DNA of 17,868 bases from Methanosarcinales archaeon (GTDB lineage: Archaea > Halobacteriota > Syntropharchaeia > Alkanophagales > Methanospirareceae): positions 1-17,868 of the forward strand of contig JAENXH010000009.1 of NCBI GenBank assembly GCA_016649585.1, given 5' to 3'. A model generated the notes under the pieces. That model was not told the DNA's origin and did no database searches. It worked only from the letters and a program-made list of their open reading frames with translations. This document shows positions 6,564-14,702 of the stretch, piece by piece. Position 1 is the first letter of the stretch; every line of letters begins with the position of its first letter. Position numbers and translations under genes: made by a program.

Positions 6564-8171
6564 TTAAACCACTTTACACACCACAGTAAGAAAAGCCGGA
6601 CCACGTATATCAATCTTCTTCTTCGTCGAGGTGATATAACGCATCGCCACATCGTCTATCTTTATATTTATATCCGCGCCGCTTCTCACTATCTTCACCT
6701 TTACTTCACTATCTTTTTTGTCTATGTCTCCTGTTTTGACGGCTTCTTCTATTGTAGAAGCTGCAAAAGCTGCAAAAGCATCTAAGAACCGTATGTTTGT
6801 TAGCACACCCTCTTCAAACTCCTTCCCCCATTTCTCTTTCCTCGGTAGGCCAAGTATAGCCCCTTCAAATACAACGAGTTCATTCAGAGTGGCGGGACCA
6901 CATAAAAGCGTGTTCTCCTCTGGCTCTATCACCCGAACTTCAATAGCCTTACCGAATAGGGTGCCGCTATATGCGAGAAACTCGCAAGGTGATTTCGCAT
7001 TACCGTTATCCTCACATACGCGCACAATGTCTTTAGCTATTTCCTCACCTTCTGGCGTGCCTGGTGTCTTTTCCATGCTTATCATCCCTGCTAATTCTCT
7101 ATCGCTCAATTTCAGTGGTGCATAAAATTGTGGAAATGCTAATGCTCTCACGTCAGCCTCATCGTGCAATATCATCGCTAATCGCTCTACGCCCAATCCC
7201 AGGTTCATCACGGGATACGGAATGTCGTATTGCGCTAATGCAGTAGGCGAATAAATACCAAAAGTAGCTAATTCTACCCAGCCAATTTGTGGATGATAGC
7301 AGAAAACTTCTGTTTGCGTATCCGGCATGTAATATTTCGAGCGCTTCTCGTCCTTTCTGAATCTTATCTTTTCGAATCCGAATTGCGAAAGCAGCCCGGT
7401 TGCAATCTCTTTACCATCGTCTATGCTCACTTCACCGTCTTCGTTGCATAGGACGCATGATGCGGAATGGTAACTACGAAGCCGTATTTCGTCCTCGCGC
7501 TGCTCTCTCCTGAAACAGCGATCCACAGAGAAGAGTTTTATCGGCAATGGCTTCTTATTCCAGAGTCCCGCAAGCGTCAAGAACCAGCCAGAGGTCATGT
7601 GACTTCGTAACGTGGCACTTGAAGCGATCGGGGCGATATTTTTAAACTCCGGGAAAACAGTATCAAGCACTTTCGTTACCTCCATATCCGCTACGCTCAG
7701 ACTATGTGCCACTTCATATACCAGATCATCACCGCCGATTTCGCCTTTTTTATACCGGTGCAAGGTATTCCTGAGTTCTTCTATTTCCTCGTTCGATAAG
7801 TCTTTCCCAAAGTACGAGTTCATCTGCCTCACCCGATCATCTGAGATGCCGATGTCTGGACGGGGCAAGCCAGCGAGATAATAACAGCGATCTAAGACTG
7901 CAAGCGCTTCTTTGCCAAATTGCTTCTTCACGTCATCCGCTTCTATTATCACGGGATTCATAGCTTCCTCAAAGCCGAGCCGCAGATACGCCTCTCTTAG
8001 CTTCTGGATAGTTTCAAACACTGGGTGGGGCTGCCCACATCGTAAACGCAGCAAAGACCGCGGATAGCCCTCATTAAATCCTCTCTCACTCGCGTATCTT
8101 GTTCCACTTATCCATGCAGCTTCAAAATCCTTGCTTGTATCTTCCCTTATCTGTTTTGGGTTGAATTTCAT
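6564..8171 (-). CDS. sepS: O-phosphoserine--tRNA(Cys) ligase (SepRS)
   Basis: This 535-residue class II synthetase matches SepRS in length and sequence. SepRS attaches phosphoserine to tRNA-Cys, and SepCysS then converts it to Cys-tRNA. Motif 2 is visible around residues 214-239 (FRREQREDEIRLRSYHSASC) and motif 3 at 325-332 (GLGVERLA). The conserved block SSATLRSHMTSGW (184-196) belongs to the phosphoserine-binding pocket region. The C-terminal part, about 350-535, should contain the anticodon-binding domain. SepRS occurs mainly in methanogens and close relatives, so this gene is strong evidence for lineage. A palindromic TATA box 55-65 bases upstream is shared with the divergent transporter gene. 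Confidence 0.95.
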   Translation of the reverse strand: MKFNPKQIREDTSKDFEAAWISGTRYASERGFNEGYPRSLLRLRCGQPHPVFETIQKLREAYLRLGFEEAMNPVIIEADDVKKQFGKEALAVLDRCYYLAGLPRPDIGISDDRVRQMNSYFGKDLSNEEIEELRNTLHRYKKGEIGGDDLVYEVAHSLSVADMEVTKVLDTVFPEFKNIAPIASSATLRSHMTSGWFLTLAGLWNKKPLPIKLFSVDRCFRREQREDEIRLRSYHSASCVLCNEDGEVSIDDGKEIATGLLSQFGFEKIRFRKDEKRSKYYMPDTQTEVFCYHPQIGWVELATFGIYSPTALAQYDIPYPVMNLGLGVERLAMILHDEADVRALAFPQFYAPLKLSDRELAGMISMEKTPGTPEGEEIAKDIVRVCEDNGNAKSPCEFLAYSGTLFGKAIEVRVIEPEENTLLCGPATLNELVVFEGAILGLPRKEKWGKEFEEGVLTNIRFLDAFAAFAASTIEEAVKTGDIDKKDSEVKVKIVRSGADINIKIDDVAMRYITSTKKKIDIRGPAFLTVVCKVV

Positions 8172-8226
8172 TTCCCGCTCTTTCCTTCTCTTCTCCTACT
8201 TCCTTAATCAACCATCTTCTCTATTA

Positions 8227-8236
8227 ATTTATAAAT
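8227..8236. promoter_or_regulatory. palindromic TATA box shared by divergent genes
   Basis: ATTTATAAAT is a perfect 10-base palindrome. Its centre is about 28 bases before the plus-strand ATG at 8259, implying a leaderless transcript, and about 60 bases before the minus-strand sepS ATG at 8171, implying a leader of some 35 bases. One box could serve both directions, with orientation set by flanking TFB elements. It is the only convincing TATA box in this 87-base gap. Confidence 0.5.
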
Positions 8237-8258
8237 ATGGAGTGCATAACAAAGGATT

Positions 8259-8738
8259 ATGCCTATCAGTTTTGCGATAGTGTTGGAAAGCATCCAGGTG
8301 ATATTGATGGCGATGATCCCCTTTGGCGAACTCCGTGCTTCCATACCTTTTGCAATTGGCATTTATGGTATGGGTGCGGCACAAGCTTTTTCTCTCTCTG
8401 TGATAGGGAATATGCTACCCGTAGTACCGTTGCTCCTCTTTCTTGATCCTGTTTCAAACTGGCTGAGAAGATACAGCATCTTCGACCGCTTCTTTACCTG
8501 GCTCTTCGAGAGAACACGGCGATATAACAGCAGGATAGAGAAATACGGCGCTTTAGGACTGATACCTTTCGTTGCGATTCCTCTGCCTGTGACGGGAGCA
8601 TGGACAGCTTGTGCAGTCGCCTTTGTCTTCGGCATTCGCTGCCGATACGCATTTCCTGCTATTCTCGCAGGTGTGATAATCGCGGGGATAATCGTAACGC
8701 TCTCATGTATGGGCGTTTTGGTAATAGTGAATGTGTGA
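8259..8738 (+). CDS. small multidrug export-type membrane protein (COG2426-like)
   Basis: A 159-residue membrane protein with hydrophobic segments near residues 3-20, 29-62, 100-123 and 132-157. Those flank a charged cytosolic stretch (RRYSIFDRFFTWLFERTRRYNSRIEKYG). The order IPFGELRASIPF, then GLIPFVAIPLPVTGAWT, then a terminal GVIIAGIIVTL fits the family annotated as small multidrug export protein. The family name rests on little experiment, so substrate is unknown. The ATG at 8259 lies about 28 bases from a TATA palindrome, favouring leaderless expression. The gene stands alone between sepS and xseA. Confidence 0.75.
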   Translation: MPISFAIVLESIQVILMAMIPFGELRASIPFAIGIYGMGAAQAFSLSVIGNMLPVVPLLLFLDPVSNWLRRYSIFDRFFTWLFERTRRYNSRIEKYGALGLIPFVAIPLPVTGAWTACAVAFVFGIRCRYAFPAILAGVIIAGIIVTLSCMGVLVIVNV

Positions 8739-8791
8739 ACGAGCAAGAAAAATGCGCTGAATTTGGTTTTATCTTCACGTTATTAGTTCCA

Positions 8792-8806
8792 CCGAAGGTT
8801 ATATAG
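8792..8806 (+). promoter_or_regulatory. BRE/TATA promoter of xseA
   Basis: CCGAAGG directly followed by TTATATAG resembles an archaeal TFB element plus TATA box. The predicted start near 8828 leaves a leader of about 17 bases before the ATG at 8845. A second AT-rich run at 8823-8832 is too close to the start codon to act as the box. Confidence 0.45.
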
Positions 8807-8844
8807 TGACGGGGGTATATTCCATATAAATCAACTTTAGAGAA

Positions 8845-10221
8845 ATGGAGAAGCCTAGGAAAGGAATTACCTTAACGGATTTCCTGCATTCTCAAAAGGA
8901 TGTAGAAGAAGAAAAGAGCGGTGTTGAAAGCGATAGCGGAATAGAGATAGCAAGGATCGAAGAGAAAGAAGAAAAGGGGATAGAAGAGAAAGAAACACCG
9001 CGCATATACAGCGTCCAGGAGGTCACGAGATACATAAGGCAGAGATTAGACGAGGATGAAGTGCTGAGCGACATTTATATTAAGGGGGAGCTTTCCAACC
9101 TCAGCCAGCCTACTTCCGGTCATTTGTACTTCACGCTCAAGGATGAATCTTCAGAGTTGCCGTGCGTGATGTTCAGGGAACAGAACCGAGGACTGAAGTT
9201 CATTCCTGAAGACGGGATGAGTGTGATAGTCCGGGGACATATAAGCGTGTATGAGAGGCGGGGAAAGTATCAGTTATACGTGGAGGAGATACAAGAGGAG
9301 GGCATAGGTGCACTTTATCGTGCATTTGAGCAGTTAAAGAAGAAGTTGAAGGAGGAAGGGTTGTTTGACGAGGCGTATAAGAAGCCGATACCAAGTTTTC
9401 CACGCCGAATTGGTATTATCACTTCGCCCACCGGTGCAGCTATCAGGGATATGTTGAAGATAACGAAGAAACGATTCCCGCACGTCCATATTTTGCTGGC
9501 TCCCGTTGCAGTGCAGGGCGAGGGAGCATCATCGCAAATCGTAAACGCTATTCGGCTTATGAACCGGTATAGCGCGGAACGGGAGAAGATAGATGTGCTT
9601 ATACTGGGTAGAGGTGGGGGTTCGATAGAGGAGCTGTGGGCGTTTAACGAAGAGTGCGTTGCGCGGGAGATTTTCTCATCGGCAATACCCGTGATTTCGG
9701 CGGTGGGGCATGAAACGGACTTTACCATCGCGGATTTTGTGGCTGATAAGCGCGCAGCGACACCGTCGGAAGCTGCGGAGTTTGTTGTGCCGGACAAACG
9801 CGAGATAGCGAAGAACCTGAGTTCTTTGGAGTTGAGGATGCGGCAGAATCTTTTTAAAGCGATTGAATACTATCGGAAGCAGTTAGCGAGCATAGAAAAG
9901 AGCGTTTTATTTCGAAAGCCTACCGAGCGGATAAACCAATATCGGCAGACGGTAGATGAACTCAAGCGGAATATGGTTGCTGAGATTACGCATCTCGTGA
10001 CGTTGCAGCGTAAAGGTGTGCAGGCCCTTACAGGTAAACTGGACGCTTTAAGTCCTTTAGCAATCCTTGAGCGGGGATATAGTATCTGCTCGAAATTGCC
10101 GGAAGGGAAGATTGTACGGAGTGTGAAGGAGATCTCGGTTGGCGATGCGCTTAAGGTGTTATTCACGGATGGAGAGGCGATTTCAGAAGTGAAGGAGAAA
10201 GGTGCGAAGAAGCAACACTAA
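8845..10221 (+). CDS. xseA: exonuclease VII large subunit
   Basis: The 458-residue product is XseA, the catalytic subunit of exonuclease VII, which degrades single-stranded DNA from both ends. After a highly charged extension (residues 1-52), an OB-fold DNA-binding domain spans about 53-150. The catalytic core shows GIITSPTGAAIRD (190-202), GRGGGSIEELW (255-265) and SAVGHETDFTIADF (285-298), all intact. Residues about 320-400 look like the coiled-coil arm to which XseB subunits bind. No small-subunit gene follows, and none is visible in the window. XseA is chiefly bacterial, so transfer into this archaeal lineage is likely, although base composition matches neighbours. The Glu/Lys-rich extension is unusual for the family. 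Confidence 0.92.
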   Translation: MEKPRKGITLTDFLHSQKDVEEEKSGVESDSGIEIARIEEKEEKGIEEKETPRIYSVQEVTRYIRQRLDEDEVLSDIYIKGELSNLSQPTSGHLYFTLKDESSELPCVMFREQNRGLKFIPEDGMSVIVRGHISVYERRGKYQLYVEEIQEEGIGALYRAFEQLKKKLKEEGLFDEAYKKPIPSFPRRIGIITSPTGAAIRDMLKITKKRFPHVHILLAPVAVQGEGASSQIVNAIRLMNRYSAEREKIDVLILGRGGGSIEELWAFNEECVAREIFSSAIPVISAVGHETDFTIADFVADKRAATPSEAAEFVVPDKREIAKNLSSLELRMRQNLFKAIEYYRKQLASIEKSVLFRKPTERINQYRQTVDELKRNMVAEITHLVTLQRKGVQALTGKLDALSPLAILERGYSICSKLPEGKIVRSVKEISVGDALKVLFTDGEAISEVKEKGAKKQH

Positions 10222-10501
10222 ACTGGCGAATACCAAGAATCAGAATTTTCTTTCGTTTGCAAAAATCTTAAATCATGTGTTTGGTATTTACGGCTCTGAG
10301 CAACGGCGGAAAGACGAAGAGAAAAGATTCTTGGAGGACTTTGGCTATTTCTTCAGGGAGTATTTTAGTGGGATTTGAGAAATCGGGAGAATAAATTGGA
10401 GCCCTGCTTTAAACGTCTGGCCATCTCAGGCGCAGCCCATTTTGGTCCTCAGTATTGCCACGCATCATGCTTCGAGCACTTGGCGAGATTGCGAAAGGAT
10501 T
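10222..10501. other. gap after xseA with short open-frame remnant
   Basis: No convincing gene lies here. One plus-strand frame stays open from inside the end of xseA to a TGA at 10376-10378. Its last part, from a GTG at 10277, encodes 33 residues beginning FGIYGSEQRRKDEEKRF and ending FGYFFREYFSGI, a composition like a real helical protein. No ribosome-binding site precedes it. It may be the tail of a lost gene or a chance frame. The remaining bases, 10379-10501, show nothing I can name. Confidence 0.25.
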
Positions 10502-11365
10502 TTACGAGTACGGAACACCCTGGTAAATCCCTTGGAAAGTATCTATAATCGATGTAATCTCATCAATCTTCTGTTGTGCCTTTTTATTATCATTGACTTC
10601 TTCTAAATTCGCAATTTCTTCTATATTCGGTGCAAATGCAATACTACCATCATCTTGCTTTGCAATTGTGGTTCGAGATAGTTCAGAAAGAACAGCTCTA
10701 TGATTGCAAAATATTACTTTTTCAAAAGCTTTAAGGAAAATTTCGGTTAGTGTTTCTTGGCCAACCCCAATAAAAGATAATTTCCCAATATCAGGAAGGA
10801 AGTAGTCTGCTAATCGTTTTCTAAATCCTGCCAAACCGGAATAAGCCAATTTAAGCGCCTCTGTTGTTTCCTCTCTCGATATACACTCATATGCCATTGT
10901 AAGTCTCTTGCGAATCCATTCTCCTTCAATCCAATCAAGCGAGGAAATTTCGGGAAAATTTACTCCTTCAAAATATTCATCAAAAACGCTTTCAAGAAAT
11001 GCTCTTGTAGCAATTCTATATTTATCAACATCCTCTGACGAGGGTACATCAGCATGATGTTGTATTCGATTCCTCACCGTTCGCAATCCTTTCATTTCCG
11101 ATTCGTAAGGGAGCTTCTGATTTTGTGTTCTAAAGGGGCCATAATTATTTACGGATGCCCAAAGGGTATCAAAATTAATTTTGAGTTCATTTTCAGTTTT
11201 TATTCCATACTTCAAAAGGATATTCTTCAAGGTTATTTCGACAGAGTTGTCAAAATGATGGATGGCTAACATTCTATCCATCGAAGAACTAGACAGACCA
11301 TGAAGCTCCCCATGCGTATAGAGTCTTTTTGAGATTATCAATCTCTTCTTTATGAGTTCATCCAT
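10502..11365 (-). CDS. HEPN-motif protein, possible RNase
   Basis: I do not recognise a named family for this 287-residue soluble protein. The N-terminal half (about 30-135) is predicted helical and holds RNRIQH at residues 98-103. That is the R-x4-H signature with a polar Asn after the Arg, the catalytic motif of HEPN RNases found in toxin-antitoxin, abortive-infection and CRISPR effectors. The preceding MKGLRTV and following DVDKYRIATRAFLESVF fit the closing helices of a HEPN bundle. The C-terminal half (about 150-287) is also helical with no identified domain. The gene is AT-rich compared with xseA and gatA and stands alone beside a gene-free gap, as accessory genes often do. No antitoxin-like partner is visible. 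A structural HEPN protein without RNase activity is possible. Confidence 0.7.
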   Translation of the reverse strand: MDELIKKRLIISKRLYTHGELHGLSSSSMDRMLAIHHFDNSVEITLKNILLKYGIKTENELKINFDTLWASVNNYGPFRTQNQKLPYESEMKGLRTVRNRIQHHADVPSSEDVDKYRIATRAFLESVFDEYFEGVNFPEISSLDWIEGEWIRKRLTMAYECISREETTEALKLAYSGLAGFRKRLADYFLPDIGKLSFIGVGQETLTEIFLKAFEKVIFCNHRAVLSELSRTTIAKQDDGSIAFAPNIEEIANLEEVNDNKKAQQKIDEITSIIDTFQGIYQGVPYS

Positions 11366-11466
11366 CCCTTTAATCCACCCATAGTCTCTCTAAAATTATC
11401 TAGTCCCACTTATATCCATATATCTATACCTATAATGGTTATGCGTGGAAACTATGCGATCTGTTC

Positions 11467-12912
11467 TCAAGATACATTCTGTTCATACCCATAAGCAGCC
11501 TTCAATATCATATCCTCCTCAAAATGCTTGCCAACGAGCTGCAACCCTATAGGTAAATTGTTCGAGAATCCGCACGGAACAGATATTGAAGGTACACCCG
11601 CCAGATTAATCGAAACGGTATTCACATCTGCGAGATACAAATAAAGCGGGTCTTTTATTCTCTCGCCAAGTTTAAAAGCGACAAACGGCATCGTTGGCAT
11701 CGCCAATATATCATGCGTCTTCAATGCGTCTTCAAATTCGCGTTTTATCAGTGTTCGTACTTTCAACGCTTTTAAATAATATTTGCCGTAATAGCCCGCT
11801 GAGAGCGCGTACGTGCCAAGAATAATCCGCCTCTTTACTTCCTCGCCAAATCCTTCACCCCGTATCCTCGAGAACGTTGTATGCCAGTCCTCGTCCTTGC
11901 CGGTTCGGAGCCCGTACCTGAGCCCGTCAAACCGCGCAAGATTGGATGACGCTTCAGACATCGCAATGAGGTAATACGAAGCAAGCGCATATTTCAAGTT
12001 CTGCATGCTTATCTCCTCGTAAGTTGCACCTAAGTCCTCAAAGGTATGTACCGCAGCCCACACGGACTTTTTAACTGCCGGTGAAGCGCCCTCGAGGAAC
12101 TCTTTGGGAACGCCGATCCTCATACCCTTAATCTCTTCACTTTCGCTTTTCGTTCCGTTTCGCCATGAGAAGCAGTAGTTCGTGGGTGCGTTATTTTTTA
12201 TTTTTATCTGCGTACTGTCCCGTTCATCCTTCGCGGATATTACTTCTAAGAGCAAAGCGGTATCTGTTACCGTTGATGCTATTGGACCTATCTGCTCTAA
12301 TGAATTAGCGTATGCGATAAGCCCGTAACGTGAAACGAATCCATACGTGGTTTTCAGCCCAACAACGCCGCAGAACGAAGCAGGGCATCTGATGGAGCCC
12401 CCGGTATCAGAACCAAGCGCGATAACCGCTTCTCCTGCCGATACGGCCGCTGCACTACCACCTGAAGAGCCACCCGGCACTCTGGTGAGATCATGCGGGT
12501 TTTTCGTCGCTCCGTAATAACTGGTTTCCGTGGACGTACCCATGCAGAACTCGTCCATATTCGTTTTCCCAATAATTATCGCTCCCTCTTGCTTCAGTGC
12601 CTCTATTACCGTAGCATCGTAGGGCGGAACGTAACCAGTAAGAATTTTTGATGCGCACGTTGTTTGAATGCCCTTTGTGGAGATGCTATCTTTGATGGCT
12701 ATGGGCACGCCGAGCAGTTTCTTTCGCTCGAATCCCTCATCTTCACGTATTTTATCCACGTCTCTCGCAGTTTCAAGTGCGTTCTCTTTGTTTAACGTGA
12801 TATAACAATTCAATTCACTTTTCTCTATCCTTTCGTAGATTTTCGATAGTAATTCTTCACAGGATATAGCTCCACTTTTTATACCCTCTACGACTTCTAT
12901 TGCTGTTCGCAT
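11467..12912 (-). CDS. gatA: aspartyl/glutamyl-tRNA amidotransferase subunit A
   Basis: A full-length 481-residue amidase-signature enzyme. The catalytic triad is visible as Lys74 (GVPIAIKD), cis-Ser149 (PGGSSGGSAAA) and the nucleophile Ser173 (GSDTGGSIR), with the spacing of known GatA. GatA releases ammonia from glutamine, which GatB uses to convert misacylated Asp-tRNA(Asn) or Glu-tRNA(Gln). The ending (GLQLVGKHFEEDMILKAAYGYEQ) is typical of GatA rather than of a generic amidase. gatB and gatC are not adjacent here. A TATA box TTTATATAT at 12940-12948 on the shared intergenic region lies about 30 bases before the ATG, and GGGA is just ahead of the start. Confidence 0.93.
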   Translation of the reverse strand: MRTAIEVVEGIKSGAISCEELLSKIYERIEKSELNCYITLNKENALETARDVDKIREDEGFERKKLLGVPIAIKDSISTKGIQTTCASKILTGYVPPYDATVIEALKQEGAIIIGKTNMDEFCMGTSTETSYYGATKNPHDLTRVPGGSSGGSAAAVSAGEAVIALGSDTGGSIRCPASFCGVVGLKTTYGFVSRYGLIAYANSLEQIGPIASTVTDTALLLEVISAKDERDSTQIKIKNNAPTNYCFSWRNGTKSESEEIKGMRIGVPKEFLEGASPAVKKSVWAAVHTFEDLGATYEEISMQNLKYALASYYLIAMSEASSNLARFDGLRYGLRTGKDEDWHTTFSRIRGEGFGEEVKRRIILGTYALSAGYYGKYYLKALKVRTLIKREFEDALKTHDILAMPTMPFVAFKLGERIKDPLYLYLADVNTVSINLAGVPSISVPCGFSNNLPIGLQLVGKHFEEDMILKAAYGYEQNVS

Positions 12913-12939
12913 GTTCCCTTTATATCTATTTTACGTAAC

Positions 12940-12948
12940 TTTATATAT
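12940..12948 (-). promoter_or_regulatory. TATA box of gatA
   Basis: The minus-strand sequence ATATATAAA lies about 30 bases upstream of the gatA ATG at 12912. It would yield a leader of only a few bases. It sits back to back with the tes promoter in an 84-base divergent gap. Confidence 0.45.
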
Positions 12949-12964
12949 CTCTAATTTCACACTT

Positions 12965-12977
12965 ATTTTATAAATTA
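12965..12977 (+). promoter_or_regulatory. TATA box of tes
   Basis: ATTTTATAAATTA is centred about 27 bases before the ATG at 12997. Transcription would therefore start at or within a base or two of the start codon, a leaderless message. No ribosome-binding site precedes the ATG, in agreement. Confidence 0.5.
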
Positions 12978-12996
12978 TTCTGGATATGGATGACGA

Positions 12997-14487
12997 ATGA
13001 AGAATATGAAGACGAAATCGCTGTGCCCACAGTGTCTTAAAGTCATTGATGCGGATGTGTACGAGGAAGATGGCAAGATACTGATGAAGAAGAGCTGCGA
13101 GGAACACGGTGAATTCAATGATATCTATTGGTCGGATGCAGACCTTTACGAGAAATTTGCACAATGGGGAAGTAAGGACAACGAGGGGTCTGCTGGTATT
13201 CAAATTACAGAGAGCGATAAAGGCTGCCCGTTTGATTGCGGGCTCTGCCCCGAGCATAAGAGTTCGACAATGCTCGCACTTATTGACCTCACGAACAGGT
13301 GCAACCAGCGATGCCCCATCTGTTTTGCAAATTCCGCGGTCGCCGGTTACCTCTACGAACCGACGATGAAACAACTTGAGGAGATGATGAAACTGCTCAG
13401 GAGTGAAGTGCCACCCTGCCCTGCAATTCAGTTTGCGGGTGGCGAACCAACATTGCGGGAAAATTTCGTAGAGATTGTAAAAATGGCACGTAACTTTGGC
13501 TTTTCGCATATTCAAGTGGCGACGAATGGAATAGCAATGGCAAAGAGCGTGGAGTTCTGCCATGAGTTAAAAGAAGCGGGCTTGCATACCGTCTATTTAC
13601 AGTTTGACGGGGTGACCGAAGAGCCCTATAAGATACTACGAGGCTACCCGGCCTTAAAAACGAAGTTAAAGGCAATAGAGAATTGTTGGGCGGGTGAAAT
13701 AAAAAGTGTAGTGCTCGTTCCCACGCTTATGAAGGGTGTGAATGACGACCAGATGGGGGATATGGTACGATTTGCGGCTGAGAACTTGCATATTATAAAA
13801 GGGGTGAACGTACAGCCAATCGCTTTCGAGGGAAGAGTAGATGAAGCAGAAAGGAAGAAAGGAAGAATAACGATTCCAGATTCCATCAAGCTTCTGGAAG
13901 AGCAAACAGATGGTGAAATACCACGTGAGAGTTTCTATCCCGTGCCGTTTGTCCTTCCTATCTCGTATTTCGTGGAGGCGTGGAAAGATATTCCCCAATT
14001 AGAATTCACCGTGCATCCGCATTGCGGCGCCGCAACGTATGTGTTTGTTGAAAACGGGAAGTTTATACCGATAACAGAATTTATGGACGTTGAGGGTTTC
14101 ATGGAGTTCTTAAATGAGGGCGCAGAAGAGACCGGCAAGTCGAAAATTGCTAAAATAAAGGCAACAGCAGCGCTCATATCCGCATTAAGAAAATTTATCG
14201 ATAATGATAAGGCACCTGCGGGTCTTGATTCTACGGCCTTACTTACAAATATCCTGGGAATAGGTAATCGAGAAGCTCTTGCTGAGTTTCATCGTAATGC
14301 GCTTTTTATCGGTGCAATGCACTTTATGGACCCTTATAACTACGATTTGGAACGCGTTACGCGATGCGGGATACACTATGCCACTCCAGATGGACGTGTC
14401 ATTCCTTTCTGCTCTTACAACGCCATTCACCGGCCATTAGTGGAGAAAGCATTTTCTACGCCACTGCATGAACCAAAATCGGAATGA
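12997..14487 (+). CDS. tes: tetraether lipid synthase (radical SAM)
   Basis: This 496-residue protein closely resembles the MJ0619/Tes family, radical SAM enzymes that join the phytanyl tails of two archaeols to make membrane-spanning tetraether lipids. The radical SAM motif CNQRCPIC (Cys102, 106, 109) is followed by QFAGGEPTLR. A second CX3CX2C set, GCPFDCGLC (Cys77, 81, 84), and an N-terminal CPQC...CEEH set (Cys10, 13, 34, His37) match the extra clusters and the rubredoxin-like iron site known for MJ0619. The block HPHCGAATYVFVENGKFIPITEF near 345 is also family-typical. It should act on membrane lipid from the cytosolic side. The gene is divergent from gatA and transcribed alone. Related radical SAM enzymes of other function exist, but the full set of cysteine motifs makes Tes the best call. 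Confidence 0.88.
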   Translation: MKNMKTKSLCPQCLKVIDADVYEEDGKILMKKSCEEHGEFNDIYWSDADLYEKFAQWGSKDNEGSAGIQITESDKGCPFDCGLCPEHKSSTMLALIDLTNRCNQRCPICFANSAVAGYLYEPTMKQLEEMMKLLRSEVPPCPAIQFAGGEPTLRENFVEIVKMARNFGFSHIQVATNGIAMAKSVEFCHELKEAGLHTVYLQFDGVTEEPYKILRGYPALKTKLKAIENCWAGEIKSVVLVPTLMKGVNDDQMGDMVRFAAENLHIIKGVNVQPIAFEGRVDEAERKKGRITIPDSIKLLEEQTDGEIPRESFYPVPFVLPISYFVEAWKDIPQLEFTVHPHCGAATYVFVENGKFIPITEFMDVEGFMEFLNEGAEETGKSKIAKIKATAALISALRKFIDNDKAPAGLDSTALLTNILGIGNREALAEFHRNALFIGAMHFMDPYNYDLERVTRCGIHYATPDGRVIPFCSYNAIHRPLVEKAFSTPLHEPKSE

Positions 14488-14494
14488 GAATGGA

Positions 14495-14508
14495 TTTAAA
14501 TATAAAAA
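14495..14508 (+). promoter_or_regulatory. TATA box of a candidate ncRNA
   Basis: TTTAAATATAAAA lies just after the tes stop codon. The expected start, about 25 bases on, falls near 14523, exactly where a 9-bp stem begins. It therefore marks an independent transcript between tes and the thioredoxin gene. Confidence 0.5.
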
Positions 14509-14576
14509 GAACAAATAGATAATTGCCCCTTTCGAAGAGTAGTTTGACCTCGCTAACCAAGCGGAGGATGATTACT

Positions 14577-14657
14577 ATGGCAAACAAGGGGCGACAGCAA
14601 AAGCCGTATTGCACGGTCCCTGCGGTAGCCGAAATTCACGATGATCGATGGCGATGA
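14577..14657 (+). CDS. possible 26-residue peptide inside the structured RNA
   Basis: An ATG at 14577 stands 9 bases after GGAGG (14563-14567), one of the better ribosome-binding sites in the window, and opens a 26-codon frame (MANKGRQQKPYCTVPAVAEI, then HDDRWR). A second in-frame ATG at 14568 would add three residues. The GGAGG lies in the 3' arm of a hairpin, so translation would need that stem to open. The peptide resembles nothing I know. It could be a small protein, a leader peptide or chance. Confidence 0.22.
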   Translation: MANKGRQQKPYCTVPAVAEIHDDRWR

Positions 14658-14702
14658 CCGTTTAGAGGCAACCACAATACGGTACAACCAAAAATTAAGC
14701 AT

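Noticed and set aside
8237..8446. 69-codon frame overlapping the small transporter
   Set aside because: It is the transporter gene read in another frame, with no motifs; the 8259 frame has coherent membrane segments and family motifs.
12931..13563. 210-codon frame antisense to tes
   Set aside because: It is a shadow of the strongly supported tes gene, has no family resemblance and extends into the promoter region.
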